Shown: positions 51,953-61,383 of the stretch, piece by piece
Layout of the letters: every line of letters starts with the position of its first letter
Position numbering within the stretch: position 1 is the stretch's first letter
NCBI RefSeq assembly: GCF_900105515.1
Contig: NZ_FNSY01000001.1
Coordinates: forward strand, 1,860,001 to 1,924,000
From: Streptomyces sp. 2131.1
Lineage (GTDB): Bacteria; Actinomycetota; Actinomycetes; Streptomycetales; Streptomycetaceae
Direction of reading: 5' to 3'
Length of the DNA: 64,000 bases
Notes under the pieces: model-generated
The model's input: only the letters and a program-made list of their open reading frames with translations
Database searches by the model: none
Told to the model about the DNA's origin: nothing
Translations under genes and position numbers: made by a program

Positions 51953-52612
51953 GTGGGTACACCCCCAGGCGGGCACCGGTACGACGGTGACCGGCACGTA
52001 CCGGGTGAGCACGGGGACGAACGTTTCAACTTCCCCTCCACACCCGGGAGACAGGGCGCGCAGCAGCCCCAGCAGCCCTACCGGCCGTACGCGCAGCCGC
52101 AGTACGGCGGGGCGGTTCACGACGACTGGCCGCAGCAGGAGCCCCAGCAGCCCTCGCAGCAGCCGCCCCATCACCCGCGTCGCCCGCACCGCTTCGACGC
52201 GCCGCAGCAGCAGCCGCGCATCCAGCCGGTGCAGCCGCGGCGGGCTCCCGAGCCGGCGGCTCCGGCCGCGCACAATCCGCTGGTCCGTCCGTACGCCATG
52301 ACAGGTGGCCGGACCCGACCGCGCTACCAACTCGCCATTGAGGCGTTGGTCAGTACGACGGCCGATCCGTCCCGGCTGCAAGGGCAGTTGCCCGAGCACC
52401 AGCGGATCTGCCGGCTGTGCTTCGAGATCAAGTCGGTGGCCGAGATCTCGGCCCTCCTCTCGATCCCCCTCGGCGTGGCCCGGATCCTCGTAGCCGACCT
52501 GGCAGAGGCGGGACTCGTCGCTATCCACCAGCCCGGCGGCGACGAGTCCGCCGGCGGCCAGCCAGATGTGACACTGCTCGAAAGGGTGCTCAGTGGACTT
52601 CGCAAGCTCTAG
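51953..52612 (+). CDS. cvnC2: DUF742 protein CvnC (second conservon)
   Basis: A 219-residue DUF742 protein. It has the same C-terminal core as the first copy (NPLVRPYAMTGGRTRPRYQL and LLERVLSGLRKL) but an extra 85-residue N-terminal region rich in Gln and Pro (for example PQQEPQQPSQQPPHH), probably disordered. GTG at 51953 after GGAGGAGGAAT. It overlaps cvnD2 by 20 bases. The N-terminal extension is the main difference between the two conservons' C components. Confidence 0.93.
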   Translation: MGTPPGGHRYDGDRHVPGEHGDERFNFPSTPGRQGAQQPQQPYRPYAQPQYGGAVHDDWPQQEPQQPSQQPPHHPRRPHRFDAPQQQPRIQPVQPRRAPEPAAPAAHNPLVRPYAMTGGRTRPRYQLAIEALVSTTADPSRLQGQLPEHQRICRLCFEIKSVAEISALLSIPLGVARILVADLAEAGLVAIHQPGGDESAGGQPDVTLLERVLSGLRKL

Positions 52613-53174
52613 CGGCGGAGCGGCCCGCTCCACTACCTCGGCGAAGATCGTGGTGGCAGGGGGCTTCGGCGTGGGTAAGACCACGTTTGTCGGTGCCGTC
52701 TCGGAGATCAATCCGCTGCGCACCGAAGCCGTGATGACGTCCGCCTCGGCGGGCATCGACGACCTGACGCACACGGGGGACAAGACCACCACGACGGTGG
52801 CGATGGACTTCGGCCGCATCACGCTCGACCAGGACCTGATCCTGTACCTCTTCGGTACGCCGGGCCAGGACCGCTTCTGGTTCATGTGGGACGACCTGGT
52901 GCGCGGCGCGATCGGCGCCGTCGTCCTGGTCGACACCCGCCGTCTCGCGGACTGCTTCCCGGCGGTCGACTACTTCGAGAACAGCGGGCTGCCGTTCGTC
53001 ATCGCCCTCAACGGCTTCGACGGACACCAGCCGTACACCCCCGACGAGGTGCGCGAAGCGCTCCAGATCGGGCCGGACACGCCGATTCTGACGACGGACG
53101 CGCGGCACCGGGCGGATGCGAAGAGTGCGTTGATCACGCTTGTGGAGCATGCGCTCATGGCGCGCCTGCGGTAG
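52593..53174 (+). CDS. cvnD2: Small Ras-like GTPase CvnD (second conservon)
   Basis: A 193-residue MglA-like GTPase with the same G1 (GGFGVGKTT), G3 (GTPGQDRF) and G4 (ALNGFD) motifs as the first copy. The region 52665-53071 has about four differences in 407 bases from the first copy, including synonymous positions, while the ends of the genes differ freely. GTG at 52593. Last gene of the second conservon, followed by a strong hairpin. Confidence 0.95.
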   Translation: MDFASSSGGAARSTTSAKIVVAGGFGVGKTTFVGAVSEINPLRTEAVMTSASAGIDDLTHTGDKTTTTVAMDFGRITLDQDLILYLFGTPGQDRFWFMWDDLVRGAIGAVVLVDTRRLADCFPAVDYFENSGLPFVIALNGFDGHQPYTPDEVREALQIGPDTPILTTDARHRADAKSALITLVEHALMARLR

Positions 53175-53185
53175 GTGTTCCCGGT

Positions 53186-53231
53186 ACGCACGAGGGCCCC
53201 GCACTCCTGGGAGTGCGGGGCCCTCGTGCGT
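53186..53231. terminator. Terminator after the second conservon
   Basis: ACGCACGAGGGCCCCGCACT with CC and its exact complement make a perfect 22-bp stem with a two-base centre (TG), starting about a dozen bases after cvnD2. It is one of the longest hairpins of the window. Confidence 0.9.
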
Positions 53232-53255
53232 GTGCCGCTCGGCCTGGCGGCCTTG

Positions 53256-53285
53256 CTTGTCCTCAATCGCCGGACGGGCTTGATT
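53256..53285. repeat. Short intergenic repeat, copy 3
   Basis: CTTGTCCTCAATCGCCGGAC and GGGCTTGATT repeat the element at 20725-20754 with one change (CTCAATC for CTCGATC). Like the others it sits in a spacer just after a gene end and next to a hairpin terminator. Confidence 0.7.
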
Positions 53286-53351
53286 TTGCCCGCGCGGCCT
53301 TGGATTGCGTGTGCGGGCCCGGGGTGCGCTTGATTGGCGCGCGCGGACGCC

Positions 53352-53393
53352 AAGAGGCCCGCGCGGGCCCGGGTGGGGCTGCGCGGGCCTCTT
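53352..53393 (-). terminator. Terminator of the accBE operon
   Basis: AAGAGGCCCGCGC pairs perfectly with GCGCGGGCCTCTT over 13 bp, with a 16-base loop, about ten bases after the accE stop. Confidence 0.75.
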
Positions 53394-53403
53394 TCGGTGT
53401 GTG

Positions 53404-53607
53404 TCAGCCCTGCCAGCTGTGCGGGGCCCGGAAGCCGGGGGTGCGCTCCAGGCGGCGCCAGGCGGCCGTGTTGCGGACCCTGGTGGGGGCGGTGGTGGGC
53501 TGGGCGGCGGCGCGGGCGAGGAGGACTGCGGTGATGGCGGCCAGCTCCTCGGGGTCGGCGAGGCCCTTCTCGACGCGCAGCACGGACTCGGCGGTGGCAG
53601 TGGTCAT
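53404..53607 (-). CDS. accE: Acyl-CoA carboxylase epsilon subunit
   Basis: A 67-residue AccE/PccE-type epsilon subunit that binds and stimulates the alpha-beta carboxylase complex. The N-terminal helix VLRVEKGLADPEELAAITAV is the conserved family core (quoted in part), and the C-terminus has AAWRRLERTPGFRAPHSW with the conserved Trp residues. ATG at 53607, 18 bases after the accB stop, with GGAG upstream, so accB-accE form an operon as in S. coelicolor. Confidence 0.93.
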   Translation of the reverse strand: MTTATAESVLRVEKGLADPEELAAITAVLLARAAAQPTTAPTRVRNTAAWRRLERTPGFRAPHSWQG

Positions 53608-53625
53608 GAGTGGTGTCTCCGTCTT

Positions 53626-55209
<1,584 letters not shown>

Positions 55210-55215
55210 GTATCG

Positions 55216-55221
55216 ACCCTA
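55216..55221 (-). promoter_or_regulatory. Leaderless -10 box of accB
   Basis: TAGGGT is followed by CGATAC and the ATG at 55209, the six-base spacing seen at several other genes of this window. Confidence 0.5.
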
Positions 55222-55363
55222 CGAACCCCGCCAAGAAAACCCTGCCGTCGACTCCGTACAGTCTCCTGCCCGGATTACTGGTGGAGCCTGACAGAAGCCC
55301 GGGCCCATGCAGGCGAAGTACCAGCCGGTACCGGGTTCCCCTTGTGGGGGTTCCACAAAGGGT

Positions 55364-56611
55364 TCACTGTGTCCTGCCGCACACCCCGGTGAGCCGGGGG
55401 ACGCGGGCGAGCTGGGCGTCCTGCACCTTCTGGATGTCCTTCAGGCGCGGGAGCACCGGCTCGTCCGGGTGCGCCACGGTCAGCAGCACCGCCTCGTAGA
55501 ACGCGTCCCGCACCGCCGCCGGCATGACGTCCGAGGCGTCCAGGCACAACGGCACCCGCTGGTCCGTGAGCCGGCGCCCGACCTCGCGCTCCACCTCGCC
55601 CTTCCGGGCCGGGACCGCGGCATTGGCCGAAAACACCCCGCCCTCGCGGCCCCATTCCTCCTGGGCCTTCTCGGAGGTGAGGCGCCGGATCATCGTCCGG
55701 GCCTGCTCGCCGTCCCCGAACAGCGCGGCGAAGTCCGCCGACACCTCGTGGGCCTTCACGGTATAGGAGCCGCCGGGCAGCAGCCGCGCCGAGTCCACGA
55801 AGGCGGCCCCGGCCCTGCGGTCTCCGTAGAACGAGCGGGCGAAGGAGCCCTGGTGTTCCAGGGAGCAGCCCCCGCCGCCGTCGAAGAGCAGCCCGTGTCC
55901 GCCGGCCGGGCCTCGGTGGTCCCTGGTCAGGATCGCCTGGCGCTCGTCGCGCGAGCCCTGGGCGAGCAGGTGCGCCCAGGTGGTCCAGGCGGTGACGACG
56001 TGCGGGGCGGTCCAGGGCAGGTCGCCGGTGGCCCAGCGCGCGTACAGCACCGGGCCCGCCTGCTGGAGGAGGAGGTCCTCGATCCAGTCGCTGCCGGGCC
56101 AGCCGGAGGAGCCGTCGTCGCCCATGGCGGCGCACCAGGCGGCCGGCGGGGCCGGGGCGGACGGAGGGGTCTCGCCCTTGCGGTACCAGACGATGGACTT
56201 GAGGTCGACCTTGAGCGGCACCCACAGGTCCTTCTCTATGCCCTCGGCCTCCGGCAGCCACGGGTTGCCGTACTCCCCGGGCTCGTAGAGGTCCGTGAGG
56301 GGCTTGAGCCGGTTGTCGGCGGCGTACTCGACGAGTTCGCCGACGCCGGGCAGGATCGCGATGTCCGGCGGGTTGCCGGCCTGCACCTCGGCGAGCAGGA
56401 CCTCGCGGGTGGCCGCGGTGCCCTGGTAGGTGTACGGGATGCCGAAGCCGTCCAGGACCTCTTTGAACTGCCGTTCCTGCTCGTCGGTCCAGGGGCCGAG
56501 GATCGTCACCCTCGGTTCGACGTCGCTGCCGCCGGGGGCCGCGAGGCCGCATCCCGCGGCGGTCAGGAGCAGGGCGAGGACGAGCAGGAGCGCCCGGGAC
56601 GGCCGTCTCAT
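55364..56611 (-). CDS. Extracellular solute-binding lipoprotein (GlnH-like position)
   Basis: A 415-residue lipoprotein with signal ALLLVLALLLTAAGC (Cys21). It has the fold pattern of an ABC-type substrate-binding protein: VTILGPWTDEQERQF, DIAILPGVGELVEYA, VPLKVDLKSIVWYRKGE and DWIEDLLLQQAGP. No permease or ATPase gene is linked. Its ATG overlaps the stop of a four-helix membrane protein (ATGA), and a PknG-like kinase lies upstream in the same operon. This parallels GlnH in mycobacteria, which senses Asp/Glu outside the cell; here the sequence looks more like a carbohydrate-type binding protein, so the ligand is open. Confidence 0.82.
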   Translation of the reverse strand: MRRPSRALLLVLALLLTAAGCGLAAPGGSDVEPRVTILGPWTDEQERQFKEVLDGFGIPYTYQGTAATREVLLAEVQAGNPPDIAILPGVGELVEYAADNRLKPLTDLYEPGEYGNPWLPEAEGIEKDLWVPLKVDLKSIVWYRKGETPPSAPAPPAAWCAAMGDDGSSGWPGSDWIEDLLLQQAGPVLYARWATGDLPWTAPHVVTAWTTWAHLLAQGSRDERQAILTRDHRGPAGGHGLLFDGGGGCSLEHQGSFARSFYGDRRAGAAFVDSARLLPGGSYTVKAHEVSADFAALFGDGEQARTMIRRLTSEKAQEEWGREGGVFSANAAVPARKGEVEREVGRRLTDQRVPLCLDASDVMPAAVRDAFYEAVLLTVAHPDEPVLPRLKDIQKVQDAQLARVPRLTGVCGRTQ

Positions 56612-57666
56612 CCGGCCCTCCAGTAGTAGTCGGCGTTGAGCCTGCGACTGAGCCCGGCGGCCGGCAGCAGGAGGACCAGCGCGCCCGCGCCGAGCGCGCC
56701 GTAGTAGGTCCAGCTCTGCCAGCTCCGGGCGGCCAGTCCGCCGTGCAGCTCGGTGGAGGCGCGGGTGACGTACTGCTGGGCGTCGGCGAGCCGGTCCGGT
56801 TCGCGGGCCGTGTCCCCGGCCCGTACGAGGGGGTCGCGCGCGGTGTCCTCGATCCTGACCAGCTGCCGCCGCGCCGCGTCCAGCCGTTCCTGCGTGGCGG
56901 CGGTCGCCCACAGCGGTACGACGGCGAGGGCGACGGCCACCAGGAGCGTCGGCAGCAGCCAGGGGTCCAGGCTGCGCCCGCAGCGGCGGCGCAGCAGCCG
57001 CAGCGCGCTGAGCGTGGTCAGGGTGAGGACGAGGAGGCCCAGTTCGGCGACGGCCCAGCCGGTGACCTGGAGCGGGCCGAGGGTGCTGGTCCGGGTCATC
57101 CGGTCCATCTGGTGCTCCTGGAGGACGTCGAGGCGGGGCACGACCCCGGTGCCCGGGCGGTTCAGCTGGCGCTCGGCCTCGCTCATCTTCTGCCGCTGCA
57201 TCAGCTCGTCGTCCACGTACTTCACGGTCCCGGGCGTGATGGAGCCGCTGTACGAGGTCAGCACCCCGGTGACGGTCTCCAGGACGCCCCGGCCGCGTTC
57301 GCCGTCGGTCTGGACGTCGGAGAGCCGGGACAGGCCCTGGCCGGCGGCGGAGAGCTGGGCCTCGTAGCGGGCGCCGGCCCCGACGACCTCGTCGATGCCG
57401 AAGCGCACGGAGACCTCGGCCTCCTGGTGCGCGCGGAGCAGGGCGAGCTGGGTCGCGGAGACGCCCTGGACGGCGGGGGCGGCGTGGGCGCGCATCTCGC
57501 CGGCCGCGTTCTGGACCTCGCGGTACGAGACGAGCAGCGCGGTCATCGAGACGAGCGCCGCCAACACGACGACCACCAGGTGGAGTTCGAGCAGCCGTCT
57601 GGTGCGGGAGCCGGTCGGGCGGCGGGCGCGGAAGGCGCGCGTCCAGTGGCTGGGCCGGGGCCTCAC
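56608..57666 (-). CDS. Four-helix membrane protein with two extracytoplasmic domains (GlnX-like)
   Basis: A 352-residue membrane protein. Four helices are evident: about 25-47 (LHLVVVVLAALVSMTALLV), 202-225, 236-256 (LLPTLLVAVALAVVPLWA) and 318-340. The loop 50-200 is large, helical and acidic and should be outside, as should 257-317 (LDAARRQLVRIEDTAR). The layout matches the mycobacterial GlnX that couples the GlnH lipoprotein to PknG. GTG at 57666 with GGAGG upstream; it overlaps the vWA gene stop (GTGA). It lacks any kinase or HAMP signature. The role as transmembrane relay is inferred from context. Confidence 0.8.
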   Translation of the reverse strand: MRPRPSHWTRAFRARRPTGSRTRRLLELHLVVVVLAALVSMTALLVSYREVQNAAGEMRAHAAPAVQGVSATQLALLRAHQEAEVSVRFGIDEVVGAGARYEAQLSAAGQGLSRLSDVQTDGERGRGVLETVTGVLTSYSGSITPGTVKYVDDELMQRQKMSEAERQLNRPGTGVVPRLDVLQEHQMDRMTRTSTLGPLQVTGWAVAELGLLVLTLTTLSALRLLRRRCGRSLDPWLLPTLLVAVALAVVPLWATAATQERLDAARRQLVRIEDTARDPLVRAGDTAREPDRLADAQQYVTRASTELHGGLAARSWQSWTYYGALGAGALVLLLPAAGLSRRLNADYYWRAG

Positions 57667-59060
57667 AGGCGCCTCCCGCAGGCGATGCAGTACCGGGCGC
57701 CCGGCCCGGCGGTGTGACGGCAGCCGGGGCACTTGCCGGGCGTCCCCTCGGCGTGCGCGGGCAGATCGAGCAGGGGGCCGGAGGCGACCTGGAGCCGCCC
57801 CTCGCGCACGGTCCCCCTGTCGACCGTGGGGCCGACGCGGACCAGGCCCCGCGCCCCGTCCACGATGTCGGCCACGGTGCGGACCTTGGTCAGGACCCAG
57901 TCGGCGCCGATCTCGTGGGCCAGCCGGACCGCGAGCCCGAACTGCCGCTCGGCCTCCTCGCGGCTCATCGGGTCCAGCGCCGCGTAGCCCCGTTCGAGCG
58001 CGGTCCGCATCCGGGTCGCGGCGTTCATCGCGTCGACCGTGCCTCCCCCGCCGGGGCCCGCGCCCACGGCGACGCCGGGCGGCAGCCAGCGGACCACGAG
58101 CGGGGCGGTGGCCTCGCCGACGGACACCGTGGCGAGCTGGAGCAGCACCCCGAGCGGGTCGGCGCCGGCGTCCGCCCGTACGGCGAGCAGGTAGTCCCGG
58201 GTGCCCGGCTCCCACTGGTGGGTGGCGAAGTCGTACCGGTGCGGGTGCTCGGGCACGGTCGCCGGCACGAGGGCGTGCTGCCGGGGCTGCCGCTCGCTGA
58301 GCGCGACCTCGGTGACCGCGGGGCGGCCGGTGACGGTGACGGTCAGTTCGGGGCTCCGGACCCGGCGCAGCCGCCGCAGCGCCCCGGTGACGGCGGGGGC
58401 GAACCGGTCGGGCGCGGTGTCGGCGGTGCCGTGCAGTCCCTCGGTGAGGGCGAGCAGCGGTGCCGGGTCCCAGTCCACGCCGAGCGCGAGCACGTCCGCG
58501 CTGAACTCCCCCCGGCATGCGGCGATCCCGGCCCCGAGGTCCGCCTCGCCCGCCGGGTCGTGCCCGGCGCCGTCGGTGACGAGGATCAGGTGCCGTACGG
58601 GCAGGGGGCGTTGTCCGAAGAGCGTCCGGGCGGCGGTGAGCCAGGCACCGTACCCGGGCGGCGGCCGGTCGTCCGGGGTCGGCGCGACGCGCCCGACGCT
58701 GAACGCGGCGCGCCGCTTCTCGTCGGTGTCCGCGAGCGCCCAGGGCCCGCGCAGCGGGTAGCACCGACGGGGCCCGTCGTCCCCGGCGCCGCCGAGCACC
58801 GCGAACGACAGCCCGTCGGGCAGTGCGCGCAGGGCCGCGGCGAGCGCGGCGGCGGCTTCGCGGCGGCGCGCCGGGGCGACGTCCAGCGCGAGGACGACGG
58901 CGAGTTCGGTGGCGGGCCGCTGGTCGCGGCGCCCGGTGCCGGTGGCCTCGACGCGCACATGGGCGTCGATCCGGGTGTCGTGGTGCGGCTGCTGGTCGCG
59001 CCGGACGTCGACGGACACGGCGAAGCTGAGCCCGGTCGGCGACGGGTCGGAAGCGGCCAT
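57663..59060 (-). CDS. vWA-like domain protein with C-terminal zinc ribbon
   Basis: A 465-residue cytoplasmic protein. The first 230 residues follow a von Willebrand A pattern: LAVVLALDVAPARR, SFAVLGG, VRHLILVTDGAG and ADVLALGVDWD. The metal-site motif is degenerate: D60-V-A-P-A replaces D-x-S-x-S, so metal-dependent adhesion may be lost. A beta-rich domain with LTVTVTGRPAV and a helical domain follow. The end is a zinc ribbon, CPGCRHTAGPGARYCIACG. ATG at 59060. It lies 52 bases after the kinase and overlaps the membrane protein. A scaffold or substrate of the kinase is plausible; PknG-like zinc motifs next door suggest a shared theme. Confidence 0.8.
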   Translation of the reverse strand: MAASDPSPTGLSFAVSVDVRRDQQPHHDTRIDAHVRVEATGTGRRDQRPATELAVVLALDVAPARRREAAAALAAALRALPDGLSFAVLGGAGDDGPRRCYPLRGPWALADTDEKRRAAFSVGRVAPTPDDRPPPGYGAWLTAARTLFGQRPLPVRHLILVTDGAGHDPAGEADLGAGIAACRGEFSADVLALGVDWDPAPLLALTEGLHGTADTAPDRFAPAVTGALRRLRRVRSPELTVTVTGRPAVTEVALSERQPRQHALVPATVPEHPHRYDFATHQWEPGTRDYLLAVRADAGADPLGVLLQLATVSVGEATAPLVVRWLPPGVAVGAGPGGGGTVDAMNAATRMRTALERGYAALDPMSREEAERQFGLAVRLAHEIGADWVLTKVRTVADIVDGARGLVRVGPTVDRGTVREGRLQVASGPLLDLPAHAEGTPGKCPGCRHTAGPGARYCIACGRRL

Positions 59061-59112
59061 GTACGGATCTCCAGGGGGACGGGGTCGGTGGCCGGCGGGC
59101 CGGGGGCGCCTC

Positions 59113-61383
59113 TCAGAACCGGGTCTGCGGGCGCACCGCGTGCGACAGGTCGATGAGCCGTTCGTACTCCGCCGGCCTCCGGCGCTGCCGGGCCAGCCAG
59201 CGGTAGCACTGCTCCAGTTCGGCGCGGACCGCCCGTTCGCCGGGGACGGGCGGGGGCGGGAGACCGCTGCGCGGCCATGTCCGTTGCCTGGGAGGGGGAT
59301 CGGCCGTGGCGCGGACCGCGTCGAGTTTCCACTCGTACAGTTCCGTGCGGAGCAGCCAGGCCGCCTCGTCGCCCGCGACGACCGGGCCGGCCAGCGCGGC
59401 CAGCGCCGCGTCGATCTCCCCGGGGCCGGGCAGCGGGCGGTCGCCGGAGGCCAGTCGGGCGGCCCGGACGCGCAGGGCGGCGACGCGGGCCACGGTGTGG
59501 TCGCGGGACTCGTCGGGGACCAGGTCCAGGACCCGGACGGCTGCGGTCCGGTCGCCCCGGGCCAGGGCGAGCCGGGCGAGGCCGAGGGCGGCGCCGACGT
59601 GGGAGGGGTTGCGGGCGTGGACCGCGCGGAAGAGTTCGTACGCGGACGGGCCCGCGCCGGGCCCCACCTGCTCCGCGCAGTAGGCGAGGGCGAGCTTCGC
59701 CGCGTACTCGCCGGGCAGGGCGCGGTGCACGGCCGAGAAGTGGCCGTGGGCGGCCTCCAGCAGCGCCTGCCGCTCCTTTACCCGTACGTCCGCTTCGCGC
59801 AGCGCGACCAGACCGCGGTGCCAGCTGAGGCGCCACTGCCGCACCGGGCCCGGTCCGGGGATCGCGGCCGCCGCCTCGACCTGCTCATGGGCCGCCCTCG
59901 GCGCCTCGGGGCCCTCCTGGCCGAGCAGCAGCCGGGCGTTGTGCAGGCAGATCTCGACGGACCGCTCCCCCTCGGCGGGCTGGGCGAGCGGCTGGCCCGG
60001 GTCGTAGCTGCTGACCCCGAAGCGGGCGGCCTGCGGGTCGCCGGGGTAGGGCCGGGGCACCGGCAGGCGGCGGGCGATCTCGGTCGGGGTCGGGGTCCCC
60101 GGGTCGAGCGTGGGCGCCGGGGGCGCTTCGCGGCGGCTGTGCAGCGGGCGGCGCAGCCAGTGCGCGTAGTCCGGGACCGAGCCCAGGCGGGCGCCGAGGA
60201 GTTCGGTGGAGGGCGTGAAGTGCGCGGAGGGCTCGGGCTGGTCGCGCTTGCCGCGCAGGGCCCGGATCTCGCGGAGCACCCCGCGCAGCTGTCCGGCCAT
60301 GTCGTCGGCGGTGCCGAAGCGTTCCTCGGGGTCGTCGGCGGTGGCGCGGGCCAGGACGAGCCGGAAGGAGCTGATGCCGAGGCCGGGGACGTCGTCGCCG
60401 ACCGCCCAGCGGGCGAGTTCGCCGAGGGTGACGCCGACCGTGTGGATGTCGTGGGCGACGGTGAGGGGCTTGGTGCCGTCCGTCTCCGGGGCGGCGAAGT
60501 ACGGGGTGATCACGGGGGGCGGGTCGACGCTGCCCGCCTTGCGGACGCCCCCGAGGTCGATGACCTTGATGCCGTCGAGGTGGTGGATCACGTTGGACGG
60601 CTTCATGTCCCCGTAGAGGAAGCCCATCCCGTGCAGATGGGACAGGGCCTCCAGGATCTGGCAGCCGTAGGTGGCGACGTGTTCGATGTCGAGGACGAAG
60701 GCGCCCCGCCGGACCGACTCGACCAGCGCGGACAGGGTGCGGTCGCCGACGTCCTCCATGACGATGTAGCCGCCGGAGACCGTGCCGTCGGCGTTGGCGG
60801 TGGAGACGAAGTCGCGGATCTGCACGATGCGTTCGTGCCGGATGGCGACCAGGCTGCGGCGCTCCTCACCGGCCTGGGCGGCGCCGCGCTCCGCGTAGCG
60901 GTTGAGGAGGCCCTTGACGGCGACGAAGTCCTCCAGGTGGGTGTCCTCGGCGAGGTAGACCCAGCCCTGTCCGCCGTGCGCGATGGGGCCCCGGATGACG
61001 TACTGGTCCTGGAGCGGCGGCCCGTCCTTGGTGAGTTCGGGGCGGTACGAGTAGCGCGCCCCGCACGCCGGGCAGTACCCCTCGTCCGGGGGCGGCGCGG
61101 CGGTGTGCGGCGGGACGAACGCGGTGTCGCAGGACTTGACGGAGCAGGTCATCACGATGCGCACGGGGTGCTCGGCGGCGGCCAGCCGTTCCGCCGGGCT
61201 GCCCGGGTCGAGCAGTGGGAGTTCGAGGAGTCCGGCGGGTCCGTGGTCCTCGGGTGCTGCGGGCAGCGGCGGGAGGCCTGGGGCGGACTCGTCGCGGCCG
61301 CAGGTGTCGCAGTAGCCGGTGGGCCGGACGGCGCCGGTGCAGGGGCCGCCGGTGAAGCGGCGGTGCGGGCAGGGAATCCTCAT
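59113..61383 (-). CDS. PknG-like serine/threonine kinase with N-terminal zinc motifs and TPR tail
   Basis: A 756-residue protein with the PknG layout and length. Residues 1-110 contain Cys motifs (CTGAVRPTGYCDTCG, CSVKSC, CPACG) like the rubredoxin-type region of PknG. The kinase domain spans about 128-400: glycine loop AHGGQGWVYLAED, Lys157 in VAVKG, catalytic Asp259 in LYGDMKPSNV (non-RD) and DLG at 276-278. A helical TPR-like region follows from about 480. No signal peptide or membrane helix. ATG at 61383 overlaps the protease stop (ATGA). In mycobacteria PknG phosphorylates the FHA protein GarA to tune glutamate metabolism; here the substrate is unknown. Confidence 0.88.
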   Translation of the reverse strand: MRIPCPHRRFTGGPCTGAVRPTGYCDTCGRDESAPGLPPLPAAPEDHGPAGLLELPLLDPGSPAERLAAAEHPVRIVMTCSVKSCDTAFVPPHTAAPPPDEGYCPACGARYSYRPELTKDGPPLQDQYVIRGPIAHGGQGWVYLAEDTHLEDFVAVKGLLNRYAERGAAQAGEERRSLVAIRHERIVQIRDFVSTANADGTVSGGYIVMEDVGDRTLSALVESVRRGAFVLDIEHVATYGCQILEALSHLHGMGFLYGDMKPSNVIHHLDGIKVIDLGGVRKAGSVDPPPVITPYFAAPETDGTKPLTVAHDIHTVGVTLGELARWAVGDDVPGLGISSFRLVLARATADDPEERFGTADDMAGQLRGVLREIRALRGKRDQPEPSAHFTPSTELLGARLGSVPDYAHWLRRPLHSRREAPPAPTLDPGTPTPTEIARRLPVPRPYPGDPQAARFGVSSYDPGQPLAQPAEGERSVEICLHNARLLLGQEGPEAPRAAHEQVEAAAAIPGPGPVRQWRLSWHRGLVALREADVRVKERQALLEAAHGHFSAVHRALPGEYAAKLALAYCAEQVGPGAGPSAYELFRAVHARNPSHVGAALGLARLALARGDRTAAVRVLDLVPDESRDHTVARVAALRVRAARLASGDRPLPGPGEIDAALAALAGPVVAGDEAAWLLRTELYEWKLDAVRATADPPPRQRTWPRSGLPPPPVPGERAVRAELEQCYRWLARQRRRPAEYERLIDLSHAVRPQTRF

